Shown here: in pieces, positions 51,179 through 60,156 of the stretch
How the letters are laid out: each line of letters starts with the position of its first letter
How positions within the stretch are numbered: the stretch's first letter is position 1
The notes under the pieces: generated by a model
What the model saw: only the letters and a program-made list of their open reading frames with translations
The model's database searches: none
What the model was told of the DNA's origin: nothing
Program-made: the position numbers and the translations under genes
NCBI RefSeq assembly: GCF_030382115.1
Contig: NZ_JAUDRJ010000003.1
Span: forward strand, 3,904,989-3,965,144
Direction of reading: 5' to 3'
DNA: 60,156 bases
Source of the DNA: Nostoc sp. GT001
GTDB taxonomy: Bacteria; Cyanobacteriota; Cyanobacteriia; Cyanobacteriales; Nostocaceae

Positions 51179-53749
51179 TTATGCAGGGGGAGTAATTGAA
51201 GTTGAGATTAGTTCTCTAACATCCTTTGCGGAATCTTGTTGTAATGCTGATGCCGCGATCGCTTCACTTTCAACTATACTTAAGCGAGCGATCGCTTGCT
51301 TCACTCCAGGTATACTTTGGGGATTGACGCTCAATTCATCCAGCCCTAAACCTAATAAAATTGGTGTTGCTAAAGTATCTGCTGCCAATTCTCCACATAA
51401 TCCTACCGAAATCCCCGCTGCATGGGCAGCTTGGACAGTTTGTTGCAGCATTCGTAACACGGCTGGATTTAGCGCATCAACCAAATTTGCCACGCGGGGA
51501 TTAGTGCGATCGCTAGCCATGACGTACTGACTCAGGTCGTTAGTACCTATACTAAAGAAGTCTACTTCAGCAGCTAATTGATCGGCGATCGCAACCGCTG
51601 AGGGAACCTCCACCATAATCCCCACTTTCATCGCTGCATCAAATGCGATACCAGCTTGAGTTAATTCAGCTTGCACTTCACCCAAAATTACCTTAGCTGC
51701 ACGTATTTCAGTTACAGTAGCAATCATCGGCAACATGATCTTAATTTGGTGTCCCACACTAGCCCTCAAAATTGCCCGTAACTGAGTTTTGAAGAGTTCT
51801 GGACGATCTAAACAGAAACGAATTCCCCGCCAACCCAAAAAAGGGTTAGCTTCTGGAAACCCTACTCTGATATAGGGAAGCGGCTTATCACCACCGACAT
51901 CGAGGGTACGAATAATTAGCGGACGATTATCTAAAACTTGAGCGATCGCCTGATACACTTCTAGTTGTTCTTCTTCAGTGGGGGCACTTGTCCTATCAAG
52001 ATAAAGAAACTCTGTGCGGAGTAGTCCCACCCCTTCTGCACCGCTAGCCACCGCAACTTGCACATCACTAATACTACCAATGTTGGCAAAAACGCTAACT
52101 TGCCGACCATCATGAGTAATTGCTGGCTGATGTGCCGTAGCTCGTGCTTCCTGTTGGGCAGTTTGCCAAGCTGACTGCTTTGCTGCCAGTAAATCCAGGA
52201 TATGTGATTCTGGTTCTACCCAAGCTTTGCCACTTTCACCATCAAGCGCCATTAGTGTACCATCTACCAAGTGCAACACCTGGGCATCCACTCCCAGAAC
52301 TGCGGGAATACCCAATGTCCGGGCGATAATTGCGCTGTGAGATGTGGCACTGCCTAAAGTCGTACAAATACCCAACACCTTTGTCGGATCTAGTCCAGCG
52401 GTATCTGAGGGGGTTAAATCAGTCGCCACCAAAATGGCGGGTGACTCAAGATGCAGGTTAGCCGGAGCCTTCCCACCTAGTAATCGCAGCACTCTTCGCC
52501 CGACATCCACAACATCGTCAACGCGCTCTTGCAGATAAGAATCCTCAAGTGCGCGGTAGGAAGTCGCTACTTCATCGACTACAGCTTGCCAAGCGGCTTC
52601 AGCATTTATATGGTTGTCTAAAATGCGCTGATGAGCCGCTTCCAACAGTACTGGATCTTCTAAAAATAGTAGTTGGGCATCAAAGATGGCGGCTTCAGCA
52701 TCACCAATTTGCAGAGATGCTTGGGAAAAAACTGCTTGAATTTCTTGTCGGGCAGTGTTGATCGCTGCCTGTAATCGTTGCCACTCTGCATCAGGATCGT
52801 TTACGTGGTATTCCGTAATAGAAATGTGGGTAGGTTGATAATGAACAACAGGTGCGATCGCTACTCCAGCGGAAGCTGCAATTCCCGAAAGTTCGCCGTG
52901 AGTTGTTGGTGTAACTTCATGGTGAAATGCTGGTGGAGAATTCAAAGTAACATTATCTTCACTCTCCGGGTTCGGCAGTCCCTCTTTGTTGGAACAATAA
53001 GACTGGGCTGCCTCACCAAAGTTATTTGCGAATAATCCCTGTAATGCCGCTAGCGCCTCATCTGCATCAGAACCAGTGGCAGTAATCACCAATTCGTGTC
53101 CTTGACGTACCCCTAAAGTTGTGACTTGGTTAATACTGTCACCCCTGACTAGCTCAGTATTTCTCGTTAAATTCCGTACCAGAATTTGAGATTGAAACCG
53201 GGCTGCGGTTGCCACAAACTGGGCGGCGGGGCGGGCGTGTAATCCTAAGCGATTGCTCACAAGCAGCCGGATTTCTCGCGTTGGGGATTCTATATTGGTT
53301 GTTATTGGGCTGACAACAGACAACGGCCTACTAACTACACCCAATTGAGTTGCTTTGGCGAGAAGTGCCCCGCGTGCTTCCGCCATAACTTGATGAATAT
53401 CTCTACCAGCCGCCGCCGCCACCACAGCAGCGATCGCGCCTTCTACTAGAGGTGCTTCACACAAATACACTTTCTCCTGCTGTGCTTCTGGCAGAAACTC
53501 GATTGCCATTTCCGCACTCAGCAAAGCACTACCCAAATCCATCAACACCAAGACACCATCATCAGAAAAAACAGAAGCGATCGCCTCATAAACCTGAATC
53601 GGATCTGTACCCAATGGATTTTCCGGATCTTCAATACCTGCTGCAACAGCAATGGGAACTTGGTTCTGAACCATCTGCGCGGCGAGTTCCCGCACACCCA
53701 AAGCTAGTTGTCTACTGTGAGAAACGATAACAATTCCGATCCCTGCCAC
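51179..53749 (-). CDS. DhaM-HPr-Enzyme I fusion phosphotransferase
   Basis: 856 aa from a GTG start. Three phosphotransfer parts: an EIIA-mannose-type DhaM domain (1-~130) with His11 in VIVSHSRQ; HPr (~158-245) with His171 in NRLGLHARPAA; and PTS Enzyme I (~285-840) with His471 in GSATSHSAIIART, and GLCGELAAD in the PEP domain. It takes phosphate from PEP and would pass it to the ADP bound by a DhaL dihydroxyacetone-kinase subunit. No dhaK or dhaL is in this window. Both flanks are repeats, so it appears monocistronic. Confidence 0.93.
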   Translation of the reverse strand: MAGIGIVIVSHSRQLALGVRELAAQMVQNQVPIAVAAGIEDPENPLGTDPIQVYEAIASVFSDDGVLVLMDLGSALLSAEMAIEFLPEAQQEKVYLCEAPLVEGAIAAVVAAAAGRDIHQVMAEARGALLAKATQLGVVSRPLSVVSPITTNIESPTREIRLLVSNRLGLHARPAAQFVATAARFQSQILVRNLTRNTELVRGDSINQVTTLGVRQGHELVITATGSDADEALAALQGLFANNFGEAAQSYCSNKEGLPNPESEDNVTLNSPPAFHHEVTPTTHGELSGIAASAGVAIAPVVHYQPTHISITEYHVNDPDAEWQRLQAAINTARQEIQAVFSQASLQIGDAEAAIFDAQLLFLEDPVLLEAAHQRILDNHINAEAAWQAVVDEVATSYRALEDSYLQERVDDVVDVGRRVLRLLGGKAPANLHLESPAILVATDLTPSDTAGLDPTKVLGICTTLGSATSHSAIIARTLGIPAVLGVDAQVLHLVDGTLMALDGESGKAWVEPESHILDLLAAKQSAWQTAQQEARATAHQPAITHDGRQVSVFANIGSISDVQVAVASGAEGVGLLRTEFLYLDRTSAPTEEEQLEVYQAIAQVLDNRPLIIRTLDVGGDKPLPYIRVGFPEANPFLGWRGIRFCLDRPELFKTQLRAILRASVGHQIKIMLPMIATVTEIRAAKVILGEVQAELTQAGIAFDAAMKVGIMVEVPSAVAIADQLAAEVDFFSIGTNDLSQYVMASDRTNPRVANLVDALNPAVLRMLQQTVQAAHAAGISVGLCGELAADTLATPILLGLGLDELSVNPQSIPGVKQAIARLSIVESEAIAASALQQDSAKDVRELISTSITPPA

Positions 53750-53837
53750 ACCGTCAACCTTATTGAGAGGTTTGCGTTTAGCTAGTTATCCATTTCATTT
53801 TCTCATTCCGCACCGCTAAAAATAGCGCTAATCTTTA

Positions 53838-54457
53838 TTACAATTGCAACTGCCCAAAAATATTCCGGTCTTTCCAGCTAAAAATACGAATAAAATAGCC
53901 TTCTTTTACGGAAATAGGTGGTTTCCACTCATAAACTCCATCGCTAGCAGTACGGGAAGAAATGTTTTGGATAAGTTTGTTCCCATCGTACAACTTAATC
54001 GAGACATCGCTGTCAAAATTATCCCGCCACAATATTAAAAAAGGTTGATCCTTCTTTGGAAGTACTTTATCAACTGGCTGACTAATTGAGATTTTGGCTA
54101 ATACTTTTGCCGGATGATCGCTATATCGGTAAGTGACAATCGCATTTTTCACCACATCTTTGGGTCTGTTCGCGAAGCGTCTCGTAGAGAAGCCCTGTGC
54201 TTCACGCAATGCTTTAAAGTAATGAGTAAGGAGTAATGAGTAATGAGTAAGGAGTAATGAGTAATGAGTAAGGAGTAATGAGTAATGAGTAAGGAGTAAT
54301 GAGTAATGAGTAATGAGTAAAAACTTATTACTTATTACTTCTTACTCATTAGTTTTCCCCGGCACTTGCGCAGGCTTTAAGAGGTGTGGTGAGAAATCCG
54401 GGAAAAGCTACTCAGAATCGGCAGCAAAAAAAGCAGTAAATTGATTAGAGCATTCAT
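53838..54457 (-). pseudogene. Secreted-protein gene broken by tandem-repeat insertion
   Basis: On the minus strand an ATG at 54455-54457 opens a signal-peptide-like MNALINLLLFLLPILSSFS, which stops at 54377. After ~190 bp of repeat DNA a frame reads KDVVKNAIVTYRYSDHPAKV and later FLILWRDNFDSDVSIKLYDG to 53838. The C-terminal part resembles the Ser/Thr-rich (KNH/GPI-type) beta domain. The longest frame (to 54209) starts inside the repeat (REAQGFSTRRFANRP) and is not native there. I infer one former secreted protein. Confidence 0.55.
54159..54351. repeat. 59-bp dispersed unit plus GAGTAATGAGTAAG array
   Basis: 54159-54217 is the inverted copy of 47941-47999 (57 of 59 bases). It is followed by about 18 units of AGTAATG/AGTAAGG to 54322 and an inverted tail TTATTACTTATTACTTCTTA. 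Confidence 0.8.
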
Positions 54458-54588
54458 CGTCTTGCGATCGCAATTCCACAAAAAGTTGTTGTTACTACTT
54501 TAAGGCTAATGAGTTGTGATGCCTGCGGTAAATGCTCGCCCACGCATGACGGTATTTACTATAGGCGATTAAAATTCCGAACGCAGAC

Positions 54589-55047
54589 ATGATCCAACTT
54601 AGTCAAAAACACTTGCAAACCATCCGCACTCATGCCGAAAGCACCTACCCAGATGAGTGCTGTGGTATAATTTTGGGCTATCTGGCTAATGAGGGCAAAA
54701 CTGTGGTAAAAGTCATGCCAACAGAAAATGCTTGGAATACAGAAGCGGCTGCTGAGTTTCCAGGGGGACGCACAACAGAAAGTAAAAGACGGCAATATAC
54801 GATCGCACCCGAAGTTATGTTAAAAACACAAAGGGAAGCTCGCGATCGCTCATTGAATATTATCGGCATTTTTCACTCCCATCCAGATCATCCTGCTATA
54901 CCCTCAGAATGCGATCGCCTATACGCTTGGCAGGGATACTCGTATATAATAGTTTCCGTCCAAAACGGCAAAGCTGGAGAACTAAAAAGTTGGAGCCTTG
55001 ATGATACTCATCAGTTTCAAATAGAGGCAATTGAAAATATAAAATAA
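54589..55047 (+). CDS. JAMM/MPN-domain (M67) metallopeptidase
   Basis: 152 aa. The zinc motif is complete: Glu23 (DECCG), His96-x-His98 (FHSHPD), Ser106 and Asp109 (HxHx7SxxD). Bacterial members trim ubiquitin-like sulfur carriers or cleave cysteine-linked conjugates. It lies 140 bp upstream of a MoeB-rhodanese gene on the same strand, a pairing known from sulfur-carrier systems. The carrier itself (ThiS/MoaD-like) is not in the window. Confidence 0.9.
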   Translation: MIQLSQKHLQTIRTHAESTYPDECCGIILGYLANEGKTVVKVMPTENAWNTEAAAEFPGGRTTESKRRQYTIAPEVMLKTQREARDRSLNIIGIFHSHPDHPAIPSECDRLYAWQGYSYIIVSVQNGKAGELKSWSLDDTHQFQIEAIENIK

Positions 55048-55187
55048 CTGACTTGGTTTAAAGACAGTCATTCATCGCGGTTTTCGCCGCCACCACAAAT
55101 GAAAATTCGTCTTTACCACTCCTATCTCTATATAAGATCCAGTTTTTCGATAGGATTAATATTCCGCTTTCCCACATCATAACTGCT

Positions 55188-56360
55188 ATGCTCAATCCCA
55201 ATCTGGACGAAATCCAGTTGACCAAAGACGATTACGAACGCTACTCCCGACACCTGATTTTACCGGAAGTAGGACTAGAAGGACAGAAGCGCCTGAAAGC
55301 CGCTAGTGTAATGTGTATCGGTACAGGTGGACTCGGTTCACCATTACTTTTATATTTGGCGGCGGCGGGTGTTGGACGCATCGGGATTGTCGATTTTGAT
55401 GTTGTCGATACTTCTAATCTGCAACGCCAAGTAATTCACGGGACATCCTGGGTGGGTAAACCCAAGATTGAATCGGCAAAAAACCGCATTCACGAGATTA
55501 ACCCCTATTGTCAGGTTGATTTATACGAAACTCGTCTGACTTCCGAAAACGCCCTAGAACTGATTCAACCTTACGATATCGTAGTGGATGGTACTGATAA
55601 CTTCCCCACCAGATATCTAGTTAACGACGCCTGCGTATTGCTGAATAAGCCCAACGTCTACGGTTCAATTTTACGCTTTGAAGGGCAAGCTAGTGTATTT
55701 AATTACGAAGGTGGGCCAAATTATCGTGACCTTTTCCCAGAACCACCACCACCAGGGATGGTTCCTTCTTGTGCAGAAGGTGGCGTCTTAGGAATTTTGC
55801 CAGGAATTATTGGTTTAATCCAAGCAACCGAAACTGTTAAAATCATTCTCGGACAAGGCAACACTCTTAGCGGGCGATTGCTGCTATACAACGCCTTGGA
55901 TATGAAATTTCGGGAGTTAAAGCTCCGTCCGAACCCGATTCGCCCAGTAATTGAAAAGCTGATAGACTACGAAGAATTCTGCGGGATTCCACAAGCTAAG
56001 GCAGAGGAGGCAAAACAGCAGATGGAAAGTCAAGAAATGACTGTCAAGGATTTGAAGGAATTGTTGGATAGCGGTGCGAAGGATTTTGTACTGCTAGATG
56101 TTCGCAACCCCCACGAGTACGACATTGCCAAGATTCCGGGTTCAGTGTTGGTTCCTTTACCAGACATTGAAAATGGGAATGGTGTTGCTAAGGTGAAGGA
56201 AATATTGAACGGCCACCGCTTAATTGCTCATTGTAAGATGGGCGGGCGATCGGCAAAAGCCCTAGCTATTCTCAAGGAAGCCGGGATTGTCGGGACGAAT
56301 GTCAAAGGCGGAATTACCGCTTGGAGTAAAGAAATCGATACGTCAGTTCCGGAGTATTAA
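55188..56360 (+). CDS. moeB: MoeB/ThiF-type adenylyltransferase with rhodanese domain
   Basis: 390 aa. The N-terminal E1-like domain has GTGGLG (45-50), Asp69 and Arg80 for ATP, and Cys195 in PSCAEGGVLG. The C-terminal rhodanese domain (~285-390) has active Cys349 in AHCKMGGRS. It activates the C-terminal glycine of a MoaD/ThiS-like carrier and supplies persulfide sulfur for molybdopterin, thiamin, cysteine or tRNA thiolation (MOCS3/Uba4 layout). Which carrier it uses is not shown here. Confidence 0.92.
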   Translation: MLNPNLDEIQLTKDDYERYSRHLILPEVGLEGQKRLKAASVMCIGTGGLGSPLLLYLAAAGVGRIGIVDFDVVDTSNLQRQVIHGTSWVGKPKIESAKNRIHEINPYCQVDLYETRLTSENALELIQPYDIVVDGTDNFPTRYLVNDACVLLNKPNVYGSILRFEGQASVFNYEGGPNYRDLFPEPPPPGMVPSCAEGGVLGILPGIIGLIQATETVKIILGQGNTLSGRLLLYNALDMKFRELKLRPNPIRPVIEKLIDYEEFCGIPQAKAEEAKQQMESQEMTVKDLKELLDSGAKDFVLLDVRNPHEYDIAKIPGSVLVPLPDIENGNGVAKVKEILNGHRLIAHCKMGGRSAKALAILKEAGIVGTNVKGGITAWSKEIDTSVPEY

Positions 56361-56717
56361 CAAGAGAGGCAGGAGGCAGAAGGCACAAGGAAGGGTTAAA
56401 GGGGAAGGGTGAAAGGGGAAAGGAGAATATCTGTCCTTTTCCCTTTAACCTTTTCCCTTTCCCCTCTTCTTCTGCCGTGAGCAGAGCGAGTTTGCAGTTT
56501 AAATCCCCACTTCCCATCTGCTGATGACGTTTTTAGAATTAAAAGTTAAAAATTATTCTATTTTTAATTAATTAATTTTGGTACAGAGCTAACAATGATA
56601 GATAGCGTAATGTTAGCGAGGCCACGTACTCCTGCAAAGAAGCAAGCTAGGCGCAGCGTCTCGTAGAGAACGTCTTGAAATTTTTAATTAATAATTTTTA
56701 ATTTTTAATTTTTAATT
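56361..56717. other. Intergenic, repeats only
   Basis: An imperfect AAGGGGAA/TTCCCCTT palindrome near 56395-56465, a CGCAGCGTCTCGTAGAGAACG unit near 56652, and a TTTTTAATT tandem array (56679-56717) that runs into the ribosome site of the next gene. No gene seen. Confidence 0.6.
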
Positions 56718-56730
56718 GGAGCGAAGCGAC

Positions 56731-57930
56731 TTGACTATCTCGAAATCTCATTTCAATATTTTATGGGTGCAAGTTTGGGTGTTGGCAGCGGTGCAGGGAG
56801 CAATTACCCTCTCGTGGTTAATTTATAATATTTATTTGCCGCAACTTTTGACTCAGTTTGGTTTTCCGGCCTCATTGGCAGTTGGTTTGGTGCTAGTCGA
56901 AAATGCTTTAGGTGCGGTGCTGGAACCAGTGATGGGTGGACTTTCAGACCAAGCTAGACGCTGGGTAGGAACTCGGTTTCCTTTTATCTCAGTAGGTATG
57001 ATTCTGGCATCGGCTTTGTTTATTGCCATACCATGCGTTGTAAGTTTGATCCCGCCCACTACCGTGATGCGATCGCTCTTACCTATAGTATTGGTAGCCT
57101 GGGCATTGGCAATGACAATATTTCGCTCTCCAGTCATGTGCCTATTAGGAATGTATTCGACACCATCCCAGTTACCTCTAGCAGTAAGTTTTGTCACTTT
57201 GGTAGGCGGTGCGATTGGGGCTTTTAGACCGATAAGCTACAAGTTTATTTTGAGCTTAGGGCCAGTTTATACCTTTGCGCTCGGTTCTTTTGTGATGCTG
57301 GGGGCGGCGGCTGTGTTGCGGTTAGTCAATCCTCCAGAAGCACCAGTGGATAGACACCAAGCAGAAATAGTAAAGTTGCCCTTACAGAAATTGGCGTTGA
57401 TTTTAGGAACTGGTTTCGGTGTAGCGTGGGGTATCCGTTTTCTCATGGATGTCTTGGGTAAAGTGCTGAAAGCCCAACTGAATACTGATAATATTGATGT
57501 GCAAATGGTGTGGATTGGATTAGCGATCGCAATTGCCAGCATACCAGCAGGAATCTTCGCCGTCAAAATTGGTAATAGTCAAGCCATGCTTTGTGGAATC
57601 TGTGCAATCATTCCTTCGTTATTGATAATGATATCTCTGGGCGCACAAATTCCGATAATTGTAGTAATCGTTGCGAGCTTTAGTTTAATTGTCAACGGCG
57701 CAATTCCTTTTGCTTTAGGATTAGTACCCCAGCGCTGGGCGGGATTAGGAATTGGGATGTATTTTGGTGGGTTTGCTTTAGCGATGAGTTTGTTTGGCGT
57801 TATATTTCCCCAACCGCAACAGATAACACCTTTTTTTGGTGCTGTTGGAGGTGGATTAGCATTTTTCCTGGCTGGTGTTTGCATTGCGGTGAGTGGAATT
57901 TCTGAAACGCAGAGGAACGCAGAGGTTTAA
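56731..57930 (+). CDS. MFS transporter, 12-TM
   Basis: 399 aa from TTG 56731, which has GGAG (56718-56721) 9 bases upstream. A TTG at 56716 is also open but overlaps that site. About 12 hydrophobic helices. GGLSDQARRWVGTRFPFISVG (loop 2-3) resembles the glycoside-pentoside-hexuronide/sucrose-transporter-like branch rather than drug exporters. FRSPVMCLLG is in helix 4. Substrate not predictable. A strong hairpin follows the stop. Confidence 0.8.
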   Translation: MTISKSHFNILWVQVWVLAAVQGAITLSWLIYNIYLPQLLTQFGFPASLAVGLVLVENALGAVLEPVMGGLSDQARRWVGTRFPFISVGMILASALFIAIPCVVSLIPPTTVMRSLLPIVLVAWALAMTIFRSPVMCLLGMYSTPSQLPLAVSFVTLVGGAIGAFRPISYKFILSLGPVYTFALGSFVMLGAAAVLRLVNPPEAPVDRHQAEIVKLPLQKLALILGTGFGVAWGIRFLMDVLGKVLKAQLNTDNIDVQMVWIGLAIAIASIPAGIFAVKIGNSQAMLCGICAIIPSLLIMISLGAQIPIIVVIVASFSLIVNGAIPFALGLVPQRWAGLGIGMYFGGFALAMSLFGVIFPQPQQITPFFGAVGGGLAFFLAGVCIAVSGISETQRNAEV

Positions 57931-57933
57931 CGC

Positions 57934-57966
57934 AGAGGGACGCAAAGTTATCTTCTGCGTCCCTCT
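57934..57966 (+). terminator. Hairpin after the MFS gene
   Basis: AGAGGGACGCA (57934-57944) pairs perfectly with TGCGTCCCTCT (57956-57966) around an 11-base loop, four bases after the stop. It is part of the common CGCAGAGGnACGCAGAGG repeat type. Confidence 0.6.
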
Positions 57967-58103
57967 ATGTATGAATTACGAATTACGAACTTGTACTGAG
58001 TTTCGACTGCGCGGTAATCGAGCGAAGTCGAGATTCAACTACCGCGTAGCCGTAAAGCCTGCGGCATAGCTACGCTTCGGGCGCAGCCTCTCCAAGAGTT
58101 GTA
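57967..58103. repeat. Palindromic spacer repeats
   Basis: AATTACGAATTACGAAC, then TTTCGACTGCGCGGTAATCG and GCCTGCGGCATAGCTACG stretches related to the units at 2901-2964 and 51.0 kb. Confidence 0.55.
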
Positions 58104-59972
58104 TTACGAATGAGTTACGGGTTTAACTTGACTCAACAAATCGTGCAATTTTTCGCCTTCAATGACCTCTGTTTCTAAGAGTTGAGTAGCGATCGCTTCT
58201 AGCAAGTCTCGATTCTGTCTGAGAATCTCTAGGGCTTGTTCGTGGGCTGTTTCCACGATTTCCTTGACTTCTCTATCAATGGCTTTGGATGTGTCTTCAC
58301 TTACTGCCCGCCGGGGATTAGCACCACCATTACCCAGGAATGCTGCTTGTTGTCCTTGTTGGTAAGCTAATGGCCCTAAGACTTTGCTCATACCATAAGC
58401 TGTTACCATCCGTTCTGCCAAGTCAGTTGCTCGTTGCAAATCGTTGGAAGCACCTGTGGTAATACTGTTAAACACAATCTCTTCAGCGGAACGTCCACCC
58501 AACAAAGTTGCAATCTGACCCCGCAGTTCGTGTTCATTCATTAAAAAGCGGTCTTCAGTTGGTAATTGCAGAGTGTAGCCCAAAGCTGCCATCCCACGAG
58601 GAATAATCGAAATCTTTTCTACACGACCGTTTCCTGTTGTGAGCGCCCCGACCATTGCGTGACCCACTTCATGGTATGCAACAATCTTTTTCTCAGTCTC
58701 GTTCATCACACGACTCTTCTTCTCTAAACCGGCGACTACCCGCTCAATTGCTTCAGCAAAGTCTTCTTGAGCAACACTTTCACGGAGATTGCGCGCTGCT
58801 AATAATGCGGCTTCGTTTACCAAGTTTGCCAAATCTGCGCCAGCAAAACCGGGGGTACGAGTAGCGATCGCTTTTAAATTTACATCATCTCCTAATTTTA
58901 CCTTTTGAGCGTGAATCTTGAGAATTGCTTCACGACCAGATAAATCGGGACGGTCTACCAATACTTGACGGTCGAAACGGCCTGGACGCAGCAATGCCGG
59001 GTCTAGGGTTTCGGGGCGGTTGGTAGCTGCGAGGACAATCACTGTTGCATCCCCAGCTGCAAACCCATCCATCTCAGTTAGTAATTGGTTAAGGGTTTGT
59101 TCGCGCTCATCGTTACCACCGTAGAAGCCGTTACTGCTACGAGACTTACCAATTGCATCTAATTCATCAATGAATACAATACAGGGAGCTTGTTTTTTGG
59201 CTTGTTCAAACAAATCCCGCACTCTGGAAGAACCTACACCGACAAACAATTCCACAAACTCAGAACCAGAGATGCTGAAAAATGGAACTCCTGCTTCTCC
59301 TGCTACGGCTTTCGCTAAAAGTGTCTTACCAGTACCCGGAGGGCCAACTAACAACACACCTTTGGGAATCCTAGCGCCGATTTGCGTAAAGCGTGCTGGA
59401 GTCTTGAGGAAATCCACAATTTCCACCAACTCAGTTTTCGCTTCTTCTACCCCAGCCACATCTGCAAAGGTGATTTTAGCAGATTCGCCTTCAACGTAAA
59501 CCTTAGCTTTGCTCTTACCAATGGAAAGCGCACCTTGGGGGCCACCGCCACCACCACCACGAGCGAGAAAGAACTGCCAAATACCAATAAAAATCAGTGG
59601 TGGAATCACCCAACTCAAGAGGGTTGTAAACCAAGTATTTTTGGGTGGCGGTGTAGCAGCGAACTCAACTCCCTTTTCTTCTAGCAGTTTGGGTAACTCT
59701 AAATCAAAGATTGGTGTAGTTGCAAACACCTGGCCCGGCTCGGAATTTTCTGTTTTTAGTTGGTAAATAATCTGGTTTTGACCAACAGAAACACGGCTAA
59801 CTTCCCCTTCCTGTACTTGATGAATAAATAGGCTATAGGGAACACCAGCAGGGCCGGAAGCAAATAAACCAGGCAAAAATAAATTTAGGAGCAGGAATAA
59901 GCCGGATACTGCCAGTAATATATTAGCAACGATCCGAAACCGAGGTGACTTAGGCTGTTCTTTAATTCCCAT
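58104..59972 (-). CDS. ftsH: FtsH ATP-dependent zinc metalloprotease
   Basis: 622 aa, full length. Two membrane helices (~17-36 and ~114-136) flank a lumen or periplasm-facing domain. The AAA domain has GPPGTGKT (210-217), Walker [10 protein letters not shown] (~265-273) and a GRFDRQ arginine-finger region. The protease site is HEVGH (434-438). In cyanobacteria FtsH hexamers degrade damaged photosystem II D1 and other membrane proteins. Cyanobacteria carry about four paralogues; which one this is cannot be decided. A short acidic insert (NGFYGGNDE) lies after Walker B. Its 184-bp upstream region to the window end has CT-rich GGGGAGCAGGGG repeats and no gene. Confidence 0.95.
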   Translation of the reverse strand: MGIKEQPKSPRFRIVANILLAVSGLFLLLNLFLPGLFASGPAGVPYSLFIHQVQEGEVSRVSVGQNQIIYQLKTENSEPGQVFATTPIFDLELPKLLEEKGVEFAATPPPKNTWFTTLLSWVIPPLIFIGIWQFFLARGGGGGGPQGALSIGKSKAKVYVEGESAKITFADVAGVEEAKTELVEIVDFLKTPARFTQIGARIPKGVLLVGPPGTGKTLLAKAVAGEAGVPFFSISGSEFVELFVGVGSSRVRDLFEQAKKQAPCIVFIDELDAIGKSRSSNGFYGGNDEREQTLNQLLTEMDGFAAGDATVIVLAATNRPETLDPALLRPGRFDRQVLVDRPDLSGREAILKIHAQKVKLGDDVNLKAIATRTPGFAGADLANLVNEAALLAARNLRESVAQEDFAEAIERVVAGLEKKSRVMNETEKKIVAYHEVGHAMVGALTTGNGRVEKISIIPRGMAALGYTLQLPTEDRFLMNEHELRGQIATLLGGRSAEEIVFNSITTGASNDLQRATDLAERMVTAYGMSKVLGPLAYQQGQQAAFLGNGGANPRRAVSEDTSKAIDREVKEIVETAHEQALEILRQNRDLLEAIATQLLETEVIEGEKLHDLLSQVKPVTHS

Positions 59973-60156
59973 AGATGTTACCGATCCTTAAATAATGAAA
60001 ACTAACTTGAAAATTGGGCATGGGACAATAGGCAGGCGTGTGGAGGGGCAGAGGGGAAAGACTTACTACAACTTCCCCTCTGCTCCCCTGCTCCCTGCTT
60101 CTCTGCTTCCTCTGTTCCTTGTTTCCCTTAACGCTCTGATAAACTTGATTAAAGAC

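Overview
The window comes from a filamentous, probably heterocystous cyanobacterium of the Nostoc/Anabaena type. The evidence is the very frequent HIP1 octamer GCGATCGC, short tandem 7-9 bp repeats in the spacers, cyanobacteria-specific genes (nblS, sipA, xisH/xisI remnants, a DUF4336 protein) and kinases of the PAS-hybrid and TPR type. No rRNA, convincing tRNA or CRISPR array was seen. Species cannot be named from sequence alone.

Layout. 1-2.9 kb: a polyol/sugar cluster, with a truncated binding lipoprotein divergent from a dehydrogenase and followed by a SorC-type regulator; both promoter regions share a candidate operator. 3-5.3 kb: a dehydrogenase and a DHA2-type drug exporter. 5.8-8.8 kb: a small membrane protein and two glycosyltransferase-like genes. 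8.9-14 kb: an accessory block with a translationally coupled ParA/ParB pair, whose ParA carries an N-terminal restriction-type PD-(D/E)xK domain, then a zinc-ribbon protein, a two-winged-helix DNA-binding protein and two unknown small genes. 14.2-18 kb: nblS (stress and phycobilisome control) and purD flanking a deleted xisH-xisI remnant. 18.4-22.5 kb: a sugar-nucleotide epimerase, a small helical protein with a paralogue at 48.1 kb, and a lipoprotein/helical-protein pair. 23-31 kb: a giant membrane protein, a GT39-type transferase, a TauD-type dioxygenase and modA. 31-37 kb: peroxiredoxin, sipA (product known to bind NblS), a Coq4-like gene, a Spy-like gene, a NarL-type two-component system, a deaminase and a K+ channel. 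37-45 kb: a Ser/Thr kinase with TPRs, a rhomboid that has lost its catalytic dyad, a hybrid histidine kinase and a GTPase. 45-51 kb: a repeat-rich zone with an insertion sequence, nested MITE-like elements and a minisatellite. 51-60 kb: a DhaM-HPr-EI fusion, a broken secreted-protein gene, a JAMM peptidase next to MoeB-rhodanese, an MFS transporter and ftsH.

The clearest direct results concern mobile DNA. A 1452-bp IS4-like insertion sequence (45409-46860) has ~24-bp inverted ends and a 6-bp AGATAA duplication; removing it restores one reading frame for a secreted protein. At least three small non-autonomous families have recognisable target duplications: family A (GGGACTTCCA ends, 3-bp duplications, five copies), family B (146 bp, two copies, 9-10-bp duplications) and family D (170 bp, 10-bp duplication). 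Some are nested (D in C in A; B in A; B in a minisatellite), so relative ages can be read. The best candidate for an under-described cellular system is the nuclease-domain ParA with its atypical ParB at 8.9-11 kb.
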